From Augochlora pura (Eukaryota > Arthropoda > Insecta > Hymenoptera > Halictidae), in assembly GCF_028453695.1 (NCBI RefSeq), contig NC_135777.1, forward strand, positions 22,220,796-22,284,795: DNA of 64,000 nucleotides, in the 5' to 3' direction. Each line of letters starts with the position of its first letter. Position 1 is the stretch's first letter. The notes below the pieces were generated by a model that did not search any database, had not been told where the DNA came from, and was given only the letters and a program-made list of their open reading frames with translations. A program made the translations under genes and the position numbers. Positions 46,187 through 57,640 of the stretch are shown piece by piece.

Positions 46187-46206
46187 TGGGGGGTGGGGGG
46201 TGGTGG
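46187..46206. repeat. G-run cluster, quadruplex-prone
   Basis: Two runs of six G separated by T, then TGGTGG. Confidence 0.75.
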
Positions 46207-46439
46207 AGTGCCATGAATCGTCGGGCTGTTCCTGTGGCATAGTTATTGTTCGCGAGCGGTGTTCGGGACGATTCTATTCCGGTGAATCGGGTAAGAGGTG
46301 AGAAGTGGCGAGTGTATATTGTATTAATAATATCTTGAATATTATTAATTGTGATAAATAATATTATTTCAATTTTATTTTTATTTTAGAAAATTTGCTT
46401 TTTACTTAAAGTAAATTGCATATACAAATTTACATAATT

Positions 46440-46482
46440 GCGAATTATTATAAATAAATAAAAATAAATAAATAAATAAATC
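46440..46482. repeat. (AAAT)n tetranucleotide repeat
   Basis: About eight AAAT units, with one AAAAAT interruption, in an AT-rich block. Confidence 0.85.
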
Positions 46483-46509
46483 TCAAGTCTGACTCGTTGA
46501 ACTACGGTA

Positions 46510-47240
46510 AGGGGTGAAGGTTATTATCCCAGCTCCCTACGATCGAGGACTCGAGCGTCTCGCAAAAATCGCGTCCCGCAATAAATGCATCGGTCGACGC
46601 CATTTTCCTCGCGCCCGATAGCGTGCCGTCCGCAAGCAATCAATGGATGACGGCTCTCGGTCGATTTCGCGGCAACAGCAATCAGCGATGTAAATTTCCG
46701 CGCCTATTAGCACGAGCACCTCGGGTGCGCGAGCCTCTCGCGCCTCGCAGATAGCGTTTCGAGGGAGCGTAGACGGCCTAAAAGGTTCGCGCGCGACGCG
46801 CAATCTCTTGCGCGCCTTAGATAGCGCCGCCTCGCCGGCGAACGTATTGCGAGAGCACCCTTCGGACACCTCTAACTGCCGGGAACGCTGTCAAAGTAGA
46901 GCAGCGCCAATAAAAGGAGGCGAATGGAGCGAGCGACCCGGAATAATATTCTGGGGCGACGGAGGAGCTTCGATAAAGGTGTCCGCGGTTAATTGGCCCT
47001 CGATACAGGCTCGTCTCGCGAATATCTGCCGAGCATCTGCGCGGCGCCTGCCTCGCGAGCCAGCGATCCGTGGCCGAAATTACTTTAGCCTCGCGCCGGA
47101 ACGTTTTAGCTTCAAAGTATGGTCGTCCGTTGATTTTGTCGCGGGCAGAATGTTATCCGCAAGGGAACGAGCGTCGAAAATGGAAAATCAATTGACGATA
47201 CTTGTCCTCGAGTACCTTGTGCGAACCTGAAGAACATGAT
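46510..47240. other. GC-rich unique DNA, no gene seen
   Basis: A 140-codon plus frame (46808-47230) and a 110-codon minus frame (46537-46869) occur here. Neither has a recognisable domain, and both sit in CpG-rich sequence. Confidence 0.4.
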
Positions 47241-47858
47241 TTGAAAATAGAGTTAATTAGCAGATTATCGAGCTGTAATACAAGTAAAAATATACATTTC
47301 GATGGTAGTATATTAACAATATATTGTTATAAGTCTGACTGAATGTTTTCGACTTTTTAAGCTCGAAGGGTGCAGACCCATTCAATAAAAGGATTAGATC
47401 CGCTAGATAAAAGGTGTAGACCCATCAAAAGGAAACTAATATTTTATTATAATAATAATAATAAAAATAATATTTAAAAAATTTCTAATTAACCATAGAT
47501 CGATGCTCTGGCACGATCGCAGTGAATCGGAAACCTCGGCGTTCGTGATTCGAGGAGATTCGCGGCTGAAAAGGGAGCGTCTCGTTCCGGGCAAGCTTTC
47601 GCGGCGGCACGATGAAAACTTGGCCCGGCCCGACCCGGAAAGTTCAAAAAGTCAATTAACCGGCCGCGGCGCTCGGTCCCTCGATTGAACGGTAATAAGC
47701 GGGAACGAGAGGAGTTATGGCCTCGAAATGAGCGTAAAGACAAGCGGTGGGGGGCAGGGGGGCGCCCGGCTGCGTGCGCGCCCGATTGATGAACTCGTGA
47801 CGTGACCCAGCCGGTTCTCTACGTCTTTATCGTCCCTATCAGAACCATTCTACGGCCT

Positions 47859-47893
47859 GCTTCTTCTTCTTTTTTTTCTTCTTCTTCTTCTCG
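47859..47893. repeat. (CTT)n trinucleotide repeat
   Basis: CTT units interrupted by a run of nine T. Confidence 0.9.
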
Positions 47894-48690
47894 CGCGACT
47901 GACCCGAATCGCTCGTGAAATATTCCTTATTTATGGGTCTGCTTGCCGGCACTAGAGACGCCGCGGCCGAACCGTAATAAATCGATGGAACTATCGGGTC
48001 GCGAACCGTATTCTATACTTGTCTATAGAAGGCGGAAAACGACTCGGACAAATTGCTGCGACGTCGCGTAATGCCGGGATATTATCTTTGACACCTTTAC
48101 CGTTGGCACGACACAACTTCGATAACTGTGTGACACGGTAGAAATAGTGGTCCGGTTTTGAGAATTCCAGATTTCGAGAATTTATATAATTGTTAGGTGA
48201 TATTGCAATGAAATTGTCGATATAAAGATACAACGAAATTGTTAAAATTAAAATACAAGCTATTTTTTACTTTTTCAACCGAGCATACGAGCGAGCGACG
48301 CTCTACACGGTCGTCTTTAAACAATTACAGTTTTCAAACTAGTTTATGTAGAGACACGATCTTTTCACAGTAATTTAAAGCAGAGTATCTAGAAAATATC
48401 CTCCTTTACTAGAATATAAAGACCGCTGTAGTTCAGACAGGATAAATCAATGAAGATGAGCAGCTCCGTCAGGCGAAATATGCTACGCTCGAAAAGCCCC
48501 GTTCGCAGCTATGGTAATTTCTCCCAAGCTCTCCATAGCGAAAGAGCTAATCTAACGCTATTTGTCTCGGTCTACTAATTTGCGGAATCTTTTTCTAAAA
48601 ACCAGATTCCAAACTGCTTTTCCACCAAAGAAATATCTGTTCTCGTTAAATCCTCCCATATTTTTCGTCATTAATCAAACTTCTCCCGCT

Positions 48691-48790
48691 NNNNNNNNNN
48701 NNNNNNNNNNNNNNNNNNNNNNNNNNNNNNNNNNNNNNNNNNNNNNNNNNNNNNNNNNNNNNNNNNNNNNNNNNNNNNNNNNNNNNNNNN
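48691..48790. other. Assembly gap, 100 N
   Basis: Exactly 100 N. The right flank begins close to a pentanucleotide repeat (48803-48823), which may have caused the break. Confidence 0.99.
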
Positions 48791-48802
48791 CCGTGGTTCA
48801 GC

Positions 48803-48823
48803 TACAGTACAGTACAGTACAGT
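48803..48823. repeat. (ACAGT)n pentanucleotide repeat
   Basis: Four ACAGT units directly after the gap. Confidence 0.9.
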
Positions 48824-49587
48824 CCCGCTACAATGCAACTGTTAACAGAGCAAAAACCGACTATATGGAACGTCAATCGGGCGGCCTCATCCGTGAATCC
48901 GCGTGTCTGCCGGGCTCGCGGAAATCGGTCGCGGTTACGCAAGCTCGCACGTGCGATACCTTTAAATCGAACGTGAACGGAATATCGCGACCACCCGAGC
49001 CTCCCCTCCACTCCCTCTCGCCGCTGCTGCCACCGTCCCGGCTCTCCCAACAGCCGTCCCCGCCGAAAGAGCCGGCGGGTTTTATCGCCGTGGGCAACCG
49101 GTTTCGCAATATTCCGCGGCGCGTTGATACGAAATCACACGGCCGCCAGTAAACCCGTGTTTCTCATCGGACCCCCTTCTGCCCGCAAAAATCTTTATCG
49201 CGGCGTTTCCAGTTTCGAGCAACGCCCTAGACGCGTAAGTAGCTCCGGCAATAATCCGGCGGATTTTGCACGCCAGTCCGTGGCCGATTCAACGCCGATT
49301 CAACGCGTTGTAAGGAAAATCCAGAACGCGCGTCCGACTCGAATCTCTCGAGGCCGAGGGCTCTCTCTATAGGATGGTTCGACAGATATCAGGTTCCCGG
49401 CGTCTTGCGCCCAGTCCACCTGGATCATCTTCCACCGTCTGGATCTCGCGCGCACTGGCATCTTGCGCAGCGCGCGAACCATTCAAACGGGATCGCGCAA
49501 TTATGGCGGCCCGTCGAAATGTTCGACGAAGCTCGACGATTGTCGACGGCTGTGATCAAATCTGCGATTTGATATGGATTTTGGCAA

Positions 49588-49728
49588 TGATATTTGGGGA
49601 GAAATTTCAGGAGTAATTTTAAATTTTAAATAATATTTGGGGAGAAATTTCAGGAGTAACTTGAAATTTTAAATAATATTTGAGGAGAAATTTCAGGAGT
49701 AATTTGGAATTTTAAATAATTTTTGGTA
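49588..49728. repeat. 43-bp tandem array, three copies
   Basis: The phrase TATTTGGGGAGAAATTTCAG occurs at about 49591, 49634 and 49677, each followed by GAGTAA(T/C)TT and AAATTTTAAATAA. Copies are nearly identical. Confidence 0.9.
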
Positions 49729-49873
49729 AATCGTTCTCTCTGCGGTTCGCGATGTCTTTCAAAATTCTCGTCGGCAGCGAAAGATCCATTACAATCTGAA
49801 CCCGTTCCCCGGTGGATCTGAAAACGTCTCAGCGTTTCACGGTTGCCGGATTCGAAACGCGTCGCGCGTCCGA

Positions 49874-49896
49874 GTCTCTCTCTCTCTCTCTCTCTC
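49874..49896. repeat. (CT)n microsatellite
   Basis: A CT tract; the first of three GA/CT tracts within 340 bp. Confidence 0.95.
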
Positions 49897-49989
49897 GTTC
49901 ATCATGGCGCGGAGGGGCATCGCTAGCTCAGGATGCCCAGGACTCTCGTTACCACGTCCTCGGCCCCTGTCTTCGCGGACGATCGGCCG

Positions 49990-50020
49990 AGAGAGCGAGA
50001 GAGAGAGAGAGAGAGGAGAG
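49990..50020. repeat. (GA)n microsatellite
   Basis: A GA tract in opposite orientation to the CT tract about 100 bp upstream, so the two could pair as an inverted repeat. Confidence 0.95.
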
Positions 50021-50183
50021 GACCCCGGCGCTGTTGCTTCGCTCCGTGGCCGGCCAGAGTGGGCGAGAATTACAGGCATTGTGCGCGCCGGTCGTTGCGG
50101 TAATGCGGTACGCTGATTTATCGCGGGGCCGAGCCACGAGAGGAGGTGTAGCTAATTGTTCTTGCATGCAGATCCGTCGGAGC

Positions 50184-50209
50184 AGAGAGAGAGAGAGAGA
50201 GAGAGAGAG
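50184..50209. repeat. (GA)n microsatellite
   Basis: A GA tract in the same orientation as the 49990 tract. Confidence 0.95.
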
Positions 50210-51060
50210 CGGCCGAGGCGCGGCTCCGCTCGCTCCTCTCGCGACGCTTCGACAATTAATTGTACGTCCGCCGCGGACTCTTCCACGCTTCCCTCGTCAT
50301 CTTACCGAGGCGGATTTTTACCGCGGCCTTTTTCTGCCGGAAAACGCCGGCGACGTGATGAAGCGTCCCGTCCGCGCCGGGGTTAACCCGTCGCGACGAC
50401 TGGTCGCCGATTTTTTAATTTTGAGGCTGTTGCTATCGTCGCGCTGGAGGACTTGTTATCTGTAAGCCGAAATTCCGTTCGGGCGATCGAATTCTGTTTC
50501 CAGCGCCATACGGGACTGTGTCAGGGCACATAACACATTGCGTACGGCGCATTTTTATATATTTATTTTACATATTTTCATTTTTGTTTGCTAACCATTT
50601 GTTAAGGGAAGACTTCGCAAGACTTCGTTACCCTGGTAACATAACAAGAAAGTCTATATATAGTTCCTTAAATCGTCGATTGAGTCGAAAAAGACCTGAA
50701 AACGAGATAGATAGACCGTGGAAGTCGTTCCCGGGCCTCGCACCCGGAGCTCGATCGGCTCCTCGCGGAAACCGGCGACCTCTGTCGCCGGTAATCGACG
50801 CGTCCATCTCTGCTCGTTAGACACGGATATCCTCGTTCGTTCCCGCCGGGACAACGCTCGTCGGATCGTCGATTATCCCGAGCGTTCCCCGCGATACACG
50901 GTCGCACGCGGTGATATAGCATCGCCGCGCGAAACGTCGGGATTCCTTCTCGCGAGCGCGTCTCGCAGCTGCGCGACACGGGATCTCGCGGCGTGGCTCG
51001 GCCCGACGATTTACGGTGGTCAGAGGAACGCGTTTCGGAAATAGAACGAGGCTTGGAATC
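50210..51060. other. GC-rich DNA, no gene seen
   Basis: CpG-rich, with overlapping Arg-rich open frames on both strands and a short AT-rich interval near 50.54-50.68 kb. No domain or element end was recognised. Confidence 0.4.
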
Positions 51061-51069
51061 TCGGAACGC

Positions 51070-51071
<2 letters not shown>

Positions 51072-51116
<45 letters not shown>

Positions 51117-51122
51117 TCTCTC
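51072..51122. repeat. (CT)n microsatellite, about 50 bp
   Basis: The longest near-pure CT tract in the window, with one TCCCTC interruption near its end. Confidence 0.95.
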
Positions 51123-51129
51123 GGTCTAT

Positions 51130-52060
51130 TCGACGATATTAATGTGGGCGCGTTCGTCCGAAACCGGCGTCCACAAAGCGCGCGAGCGAAAAGAAGAGGG
51201 CCGGAACGGGGTTGAACAGCGAAGGCGATTCCCGCGCGCGCGCGCGTCGCGATCTCGTATTTTTCCGCGAGGGTGACGTTCACGAGGTCGTCGAGCACGA
51301 CCGATGCAATTATCGCGAGGCGAACGAGACGCGGTGGCCGGGCGCTCGCGAACGAGCAATTTGTTTCGGCGACAAAGCGCGGCAAAACTGCTTGGATTCG
51401 ATCCAGAACGTCCTCGCGCTCCGCGCGGCGGACAGGGGGGGATACCCACTTTTCTTCGTCGGGCGCCGAGAGTGACGCGCGTCGCGCGGGGCGGAACCGC
51501 GAGAACCCCGGGGAAACGATGGCCCCTGTTTGTCAAGAGGCATCACGAGCCGGCCGGCCGTTTGTCAAGGGGATTACACGAGACCCTCTCGCCAAGGAAT
51601 ATTAAAATTCCGACGTATCCGCGTCGCCCACCGCTGAGCGCGCGAACACCAGCCCGAGTCCCGTCGCCCGGACCCCGTCGTTTCGCGCTTCCAGAACCGC
51701 GCGAGGGTCGACCCTGCGAATTCCGGCGAGGCGACTCGTATTCCTGGAACGCAATAACGAATTCGGGCCTCTTACCGCGAACGCGACGTAGCAGGCTACC
51801 TCCCTCTCTCTCTTTCTCTCTTCTCTCTGCGACGCCTTTTGTCGAAATCCAGATCCCCGGGGTACAAAGCTCTCTCTCCCTCTTTCTCTTTCTCCCCCGC
51901 GGTTCGCACGATTTCTACGATCAAATGGCGGAAACACGCTGCGCTATTGATTCAACGAGTCTGTTCGTCTTGACGTGTTTGCTTCGACGGCTGGATGCGA
52001 TTTATGCAGTCGCTGTCTGCTCCGGCGAGAGTGCTTCTCTTAATTGTGCGGAGTAATTGC
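51130..52060. other. GC-rich DNA, multi-frame open, no gene seen
   Basis: A 250-codon plus frame (51304-52056) overlaps two other plus frames and several minus frames. Its peptide is Arg/Ser/Pro-rich with no domain. CT-rich runs near 51800-51895 contribute to it. Confidence 0.45.
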
Positions 52061-52194
52061 TGGCATTGTTTACTTTTGATGATTTTATCACGTATATTTG
52101 ACGTTCGTCGTTAATTTCTCGAGATATACTTTTTAAGAATTATTAGATTTATTATTCTATTTATCGAGTCCAGCAATTTATTTGATGCGATCTC

Positions 52195-52432
52195 TGAACC
52201 CTTCGCACTCGAAGCCATTTTAACTGGAAATTTGATATAAAATTTCTGGCGTATAGTATATTCATTCTATGCGACAAAGTGCAGTTTTACACTTGCTAAA
52301 TTGATTCTTGCGACTCGTAGCAACTGTTTTGCTACTCAACAATTATTTAAATCTAAACTTTATTATTACAAAAATTATTTTGTAACGTTGTTGATGGTGC
52401 GCCAGAGTCACCATTCGAGTGCAAAGGGTTAA
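52195..52432 (+). mobile_element. TTAA element family B, copy 1 (230 bp)
   Basis: The left end CCCTTCGCACTCGAAGCCA and the right end (minus strand) CCCTTTGCACTCGAATGG give a terminal repeat of about 15 bp. TTAA is intact on the right (52429-52432) and reads TGAA on the left. A decayed form of the family's subterminal palindrome, GGTGCGCCAGAGTCACC, lies at 52396-52412. The interior is AT-rich and non-coding. The piggyBac-like assignment rests on TTAA and CCC ends, not on an encoded enzyme. Confidence 0.8.
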
Positions 52433-52974
52433 TAAAACTATACCATAATTTGAATGGATCCAATATCGATCGCTCAGTCTTCTCGAAGGATCCGGGGTTT
52501 TCGAATTTATTCGAATCCGTTCGAATTTCGTCGAACAATAATCCGAGTTCCCCGTGTTTCTTCCGCGCAAACCGATCGGCGAGTCTCGCGCTGCCGTCGA
52601 GTAATTACGAGCGGCCCGCCAGGAGTTCACCGGGGAATGGGAGGAAGGAGGTGGGGGTAGGGCGGGCCCATAATAATCAGGAAATGCCTCGCGATCTTGC
52701 ATCGTTCGCAAGATCAACACCGCCGGTAGACCAACAGCCCCATCATCCGAAAGTAACACAGAGGCCGCGTTTAAGTAATCATCCCCTGGCGAGTGTACAC
52801 ACGCGTAAGTTTCCCCGTTGGAACAATTCGACGGTCTCGTCTGTGGCGCGGCGTGTCGAACTCGCGGGAATAAAACGCTTCCTGTTTTAGCTTGCTTCAA
52901 TATTTATCGCGAAATTGCAGAATTCTTATCGTATTATAGGAAATAGTATCGAAGGGACAAATATTCACTAAGTA

Positions 52975-53030
52975 TTCGATATTCAATACAAAACATATCA
53001 AAACATATCAAAACACAAATATTCAATAAG
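52975..53030. repeat. Short AT-rich tandem repeat
   Basis: ACATATCAAA occurs three times, with partial ATTCAATA phrases on both sides. Confidence 0.6.
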
Positions 53031-53145
53031 TTCACATATTTTTTGCACTGCGCGCCCTCTATCGTTGTCAACCCCTCTTGTTCTTCCTCTTTATAATCTG
53101 CTCTTAATAAACCATGCGTGTTTCACGGCCTGCCTTAAATACCTT

Positions 53146-53402
53146 TTAACACGTTGACGCCGGCGCCGATATTCACGATTTTCTCTGTGAGTCGGCGCCC
53201 GAAATTTACAAAAATTAAATAATTATGTTAAGTTTATGACATTGAATTTCTATGTTTTTACTATTGAATTTCTATGTTCTTACTATTGAATATACCTGTT
53301 TATAATGTTCAGATAAAATAACGCAAACCTATTTTGTAGTATCTATTTCGTGAAATGCAAGTATGACCCACCGGTGGGTCAGAGCCGTCGTCAACGTGTT
53401 AA
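53146..53402. mobile_element. TTAA-flanked miniature element, family D (249 bp plus TTAA)
   Basis: TTAA occurs at 53146-53149 and 53399-53402. The ends read CACGTTGACGCCGG and, on the minus strand, CACGTTGACGACGG, so 10 perfect bases and 12 of 14. Just inside the left end GGCGCCGA (53162-53169) pairs with TCGGCGCC (53192-53199). Just inside the right end is the perfect 18-bp palindrome TGACCCACCGGTGGGTCA (53364-53381). The middle is AT-rich, with TATTGAATTTCTATGTT repeated. Non-coding. Confidence 0.85.
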
Positions 53403-53569
53403 TAGAAGCGACCCTCAACCCAAAAAAAACGTCAAGTTCCCAAAAGGGGAATTTCGTTCTGAAAAATTGATTCCGTAGCCCACGGAAATGATCCGTCCGA
53501 GAAAGAGAGCTAGGGATCGGAAACTCTCGGTGAGTATTTAATAAATCGCTGGTCGGAGGAAGTTGGCCG

Positions 53570-54160
53570 GGCACAATGGCCCCGGAGCTCGTAAATGCAG
53601 GTACCTTCGCGGAGAGGAAGGGACTGTGTGTCGGACGGGTACGGGCCGATAAAGCCTCGCGGAAAGACTCGCGCTCGCGCTCGCGCGGCAGGAGAGCTAT
53701 CGTAGCCCGTGGTACGACGAGGAAGCACTGTTATCGTGTATCGGTACATCGAGCACCCGCGCTTACGGCCGATCGAGCGGAAACCTTTACTGCCTCCGCC
53801 TTCGTAAATCGTCGCGGCGCTTACCCGATTTTATTTACTGGCCCCGGCTACACGACCGCGCGGCGGCGGTGGCGGCGATGGAATCCGACGGGGGTGGCCG
53901 GCTAGGAAGGTGTACCACTGCCGAACGGGGGGGGCACCCCCCCACTCGCGCGCCACGATTTATCGCCGCCCGCGAACCAACGCCGCAAGAACAATGCCGT
54001 AGATAATGGGCGACGGCCAGTTTTCGTGGAAACGGGATCACCGGCTTCCGATCTCGTCCCCCTAGCCCGAGCCTCGCTTCTTCGCGGCTTTCAACTTCCG
54101 GTTCGACGCGTGACGACTTCGCGACGCGAACTTTTCCGCGACGATGACGCTATCTTCTCA
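53570..54160. other. GC-rich DNA, no gene seen
   Basis: CpG-rich, with a poly-G/poly-C pair near 53926-53944. Open frames are short and Arg/Ala-rich. Confidence 0.4.
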
Positions 54161-54471
54161 GAGAGAAGAATTATATATATAATATGTTTTCGATTCTTTT
54201 TCTTCTTGGGTGTAGGATTAAGGAAACGCCAATGGATTCGTCTAAAATTAGAGTTTATTAATTCTTTTTATACGATTTTCCCCTTTTTTTCTAACCCTAT
54301 TTACAACTTATATACTAACCTAAAATTAGAGAATCGCCAATTAAACGTTCCTGCTTTCCTCAGTTTTCATATCGCACAGTTTAAGGTTAGAAATGACTTT
54401 TCTAAGTTCTTTCGCGCCGGTGGCGCCGTTCCTCACGCGTCCGACCCTTAGCGGCGCGTACACGAAGCTTT

Positions 54472-54491
54472 CATATATATATATATATTTT
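54472..54491. repeat. (AT)n microsatellite
   Basis: A short AT dinucleotide run, directly followed by the dispersed repeat at 54489-54528. Confidence 0.9.
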
Positions 54492-54528
54492 GACCATGAT
54501 TTCGGGCTTTTCTACCACTGTGCGCCGC
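54489..54528 (+). repeat. Short dispersed repeat, copy 2
   Basis: Matches 20958-20997 at 34 of 40 positions. One frame reads FDHDFGLFYH, against FDHDFELFYH in the other copy. Both copies continue CGCC/GGCC into a GC-rich stretch before diverging. Confidence 0.6.
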
Positions 54529-54987
54529 GCCATTTTCGCAAACAAAATTCGCGCACGATTGATCCTCTTTTATATGAAAACGCGGAAGCCGAGGAAGATC
54601 ATCGCGGACGTTTAGCAGCGGTTCATCGCTCCTTAAGGAAACACTCGTAGGATCCGGCAACGGTCTTCGCGTCGCGGTCTAATTATGATCGATCCCGGTG
54701 ATTCGAGCGGTGGGGTGGGGGGGAGGCCTCGCGCAAAAGAGGAGGCGCGCCTTGTCACGGACAATGAGCGGTTTTCGACGGTGCCGGCGCGATCCCATCA
54801 GCGATCCATCAAGCAGATAAAGGGCGGGTATCGATTCGCCTCGAGGCGGGGAACGGGTTGAGTCTTATCCCACGGCAAGAAACCGTCGGACTAGATTCAC
54901 TTGATCAATCATTCCGACAGCTGTGAAGGATGGATCGACTCGCGATGTTTACGGAGAACTATCCGCTTGAAATTCCTCTCGTTCCCG

Positions 54988-55009
54988 CCCCCCCCCCCCC
55001 CCTCCCCCC
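54988..55009. repeat. Poly-C tract
   Basis: Runs of C interrupted by single T. Confidence 0.9.
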
Positions 55010-57640
55010 TCCGGCCGCGCGGCGCCCTTAACAGCCCGACGGGATTAGCCGTCGCGGAGCAACTTCTACGACTTATTAGCGGCCGCGTGGCGGAGGGCTG
55101 GGATTTTTGCCGGTCATCGTCGGAGGAAGGGCCAGTTGACGAAGAAGCGGCGAGGACGTAGACGTTCGAGGACGTGGAAGCTGGACGACGCGGAGGCGGA
55201 GCGGACGCGTTGAGACGCGAATATTCATCGCCGTGCGAGAGAGCCAACAATTGGAGCGTAATTATGAACCGCGGCGTGGACGGCTGACTCATGCGCGGCG
55301 GTCGTTTCGCGGGCTAGTTCTTCGCCGAAGGTGTCCTCTTGCGCCACCGAGTCGGGAAAGAAGTGTCTCGTTCGCGGCGTTTATCCGGCCTGAGCTTGTG
55401 GTTTCTGACCGCACGCCGCCGCAACCGCGGAGCTAGGATCTCGCCGGCCCCCATCCACGCTCCGGCTGAAATCTAATCGGAGAAGTAACCAACAACTGCG
55501 ATCGCTTCTATACGAACTGACGATCGCTATAGTCGTTCGTAAAGCGATCGTATCAATGTATGACGATTTAAGAGGACAGAGGAGAATATAAAGTAAAAGA
55601 TTCCCTACATTTGCCAAAGAATAACTCTTGAACTGCAACAGTCACCGTGTTCTAACGAAGCAATTTTCTATGCAACTTGCTTTAAACAACTGTGAAAAAA
55701 TCGTGTCTTTGTATAAACTAATTTTAAAGTTATATCTAGTTAAAGACGACCTCGGCGTGGATGGGTGAAACTGAAAACAACGATTGACAGAAGTTGAGAA
55801 TATTACTATGCTAATTCCAACTTAATAACACTATTAAGCAAAGAACATTATATTTAGCTCGCCTGTCTTGCAATTAACGCAAAAATTTCTTACTTCGCAC
55901 AAAGTCTCGCGGACTATCAATTATTAATGTAATCTAATAAATCGTTGGCAATATTTATACTAGTCAACATTATTGTATAAACATAGCAAACATTACCGTT
56001 TGCCGCTGATTACCGCGACTAGGTACAGAGGAACAGAGGTTCGGCGCAACACCTCAACGTTCGACGAAACATCGGTCATGATGGATTCGTAGAAAGCGGC
56101 GCGGCGGCGCGCGAGCAGAACTCGTGCCGCTTCTATTCCCCGGTTTACGCGTTACAAAGGATTTGATTAACGACCCATCGGTCACTCGAGATCCCGGTCG
56201 CCGGCCGGCCGCGCGATTCGAGCGACACAATGTCTACAAATTTCGGTCCGATCCTCCGCTTCCTGTCCACTTTCAATCACCGCCGGCAGCCGCGAGGATT
56301 TGTTTCATCGACGCCGATCCATTAGCGGACCCACTTTCCGGGAGATTGCCGGTTCCCGACAATCGGTCATCGACTTCCTCCCTGTCGCAACAATCTCTCG
56401 CCGTTTCCAGGGGGTGGGGAACGGCGGGAGATCTCTGTCAGAGGGGGCGGGGGGAGGACGGGGGCAGAGAGTCATTTGCCCGTGGAAAATCGGATTCCGG
56501 ATTCGTACGTCCCTGGACCGAGAGATATGCCGACGCCTCACCGACGTAGGCCGCGAAGCGTAACGCACCTATTCATCCCACATCCTCGCGTCGCCAATGC
56601 CCGAGTTCCGGCGAGCCGCGCGCCGGGTCCCCGTCAAGAGGTGATCCCGTTCTCGGAGGTGTCGCGCATTGTGTAGAACGCGCGCACGCCGAGCCGCTTT
56701 CTCGAGTGTGCTCCCTTTGAAGCGCCAGTAATGATCTTCGCAGACTCGGCCGAAAAAAGTTCGGTCACGATTCGTTCATTTTTTAATTTTTGTACGCCTT
56801 GGAATATGGTGGCAAATAATTTTCTGTCTTCTATTTACGATTCTATTCTACGTTCTATCTTCTATCTATCTTCTATCTATAATCGCGCGGCGATTGTGCG
56901 AACGACGAAAGAAATGCCGAAGAAGATACAGTGGGCCGATCAATTTCAGGGGTGTCGAAAAAAAAGATCGAGGGTGTTTTACGAGTGGTAAACGAGCGTG
57001 TGGGCCGGCCGCGTGTAGCACCAGGAAGTTGTGGGCAGATCGATCGGAGACCCCGGCGAGAAGATAATTGATCGAAATCGCATCATTGAGGCTGGCCGAG
57101 TGTTGATGAACCTGTGGGCGAAACGATTACGTTTTTTCGTAAGCGCCGGCCCTATCGGTTGAATTATTGCCGCGGTTATGGTCTTCCGCGATGCATCCAG
57201 TCGGGCTGCGCGACCGTCCTATTATGCATAATTCCTCTGGGAGGATCATCAATGTTCTCGTCATTGTTGCGCGGTGCTTTCGATCTCAACCCTTTTTACC
57301 GCGAGACGAGATCACCGAACTTTCTCCTACGTACAATCGCTTGTATTTACACAGTTGCCCGAAATGTAGCGATACTATGGAGATAAAAAATTTTCAGAAT
57401 ATAATTGGAACATTGCAGAAGATTGTGCTCTTTACTAGAACTCGATATCTTGCTCCTAAGTATATCTAATTAATTCTTAAGTTCGTCCCTCTTGCTATCA
57501 CTTTCTCCAGAGAAAAGTGTGCAACTTTTCTATTTACTTTTACTATTAAAAATAATTTATGTGCATAACAATTAATTGAGAGAGATGTAAAATATAATAA
57601 ATATATCCTTCCCGGTATCGTTAGTCCCAATAAATATTTT
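55010..57640. other. Mixed DNA, no gene seen
   Basis: GC-rich to about 55.5 kb, AT-rich 55.55-56.0 kb, GC-rich 56.0-57.2 kb, then AT-rich. Short TTCTATCTA repeats occur near 56846-56882. No domain-bearing frame or splice pattern is convincing. Confidence 0.4.

Noticed and set aside
46488..46515. GACTCGTTGAACTACGGTAA followed by GGGGTGAA, slightly like the family C right end
   Set aside because: The match is short, TTAA is absent and no left end is present.
51304..52056. 250-codon plus-strand open frame
   Set aside because: Arg/Ser/Pro-rich, overlaps several other open frames, contains CT-rich tract translations, and has no domain.
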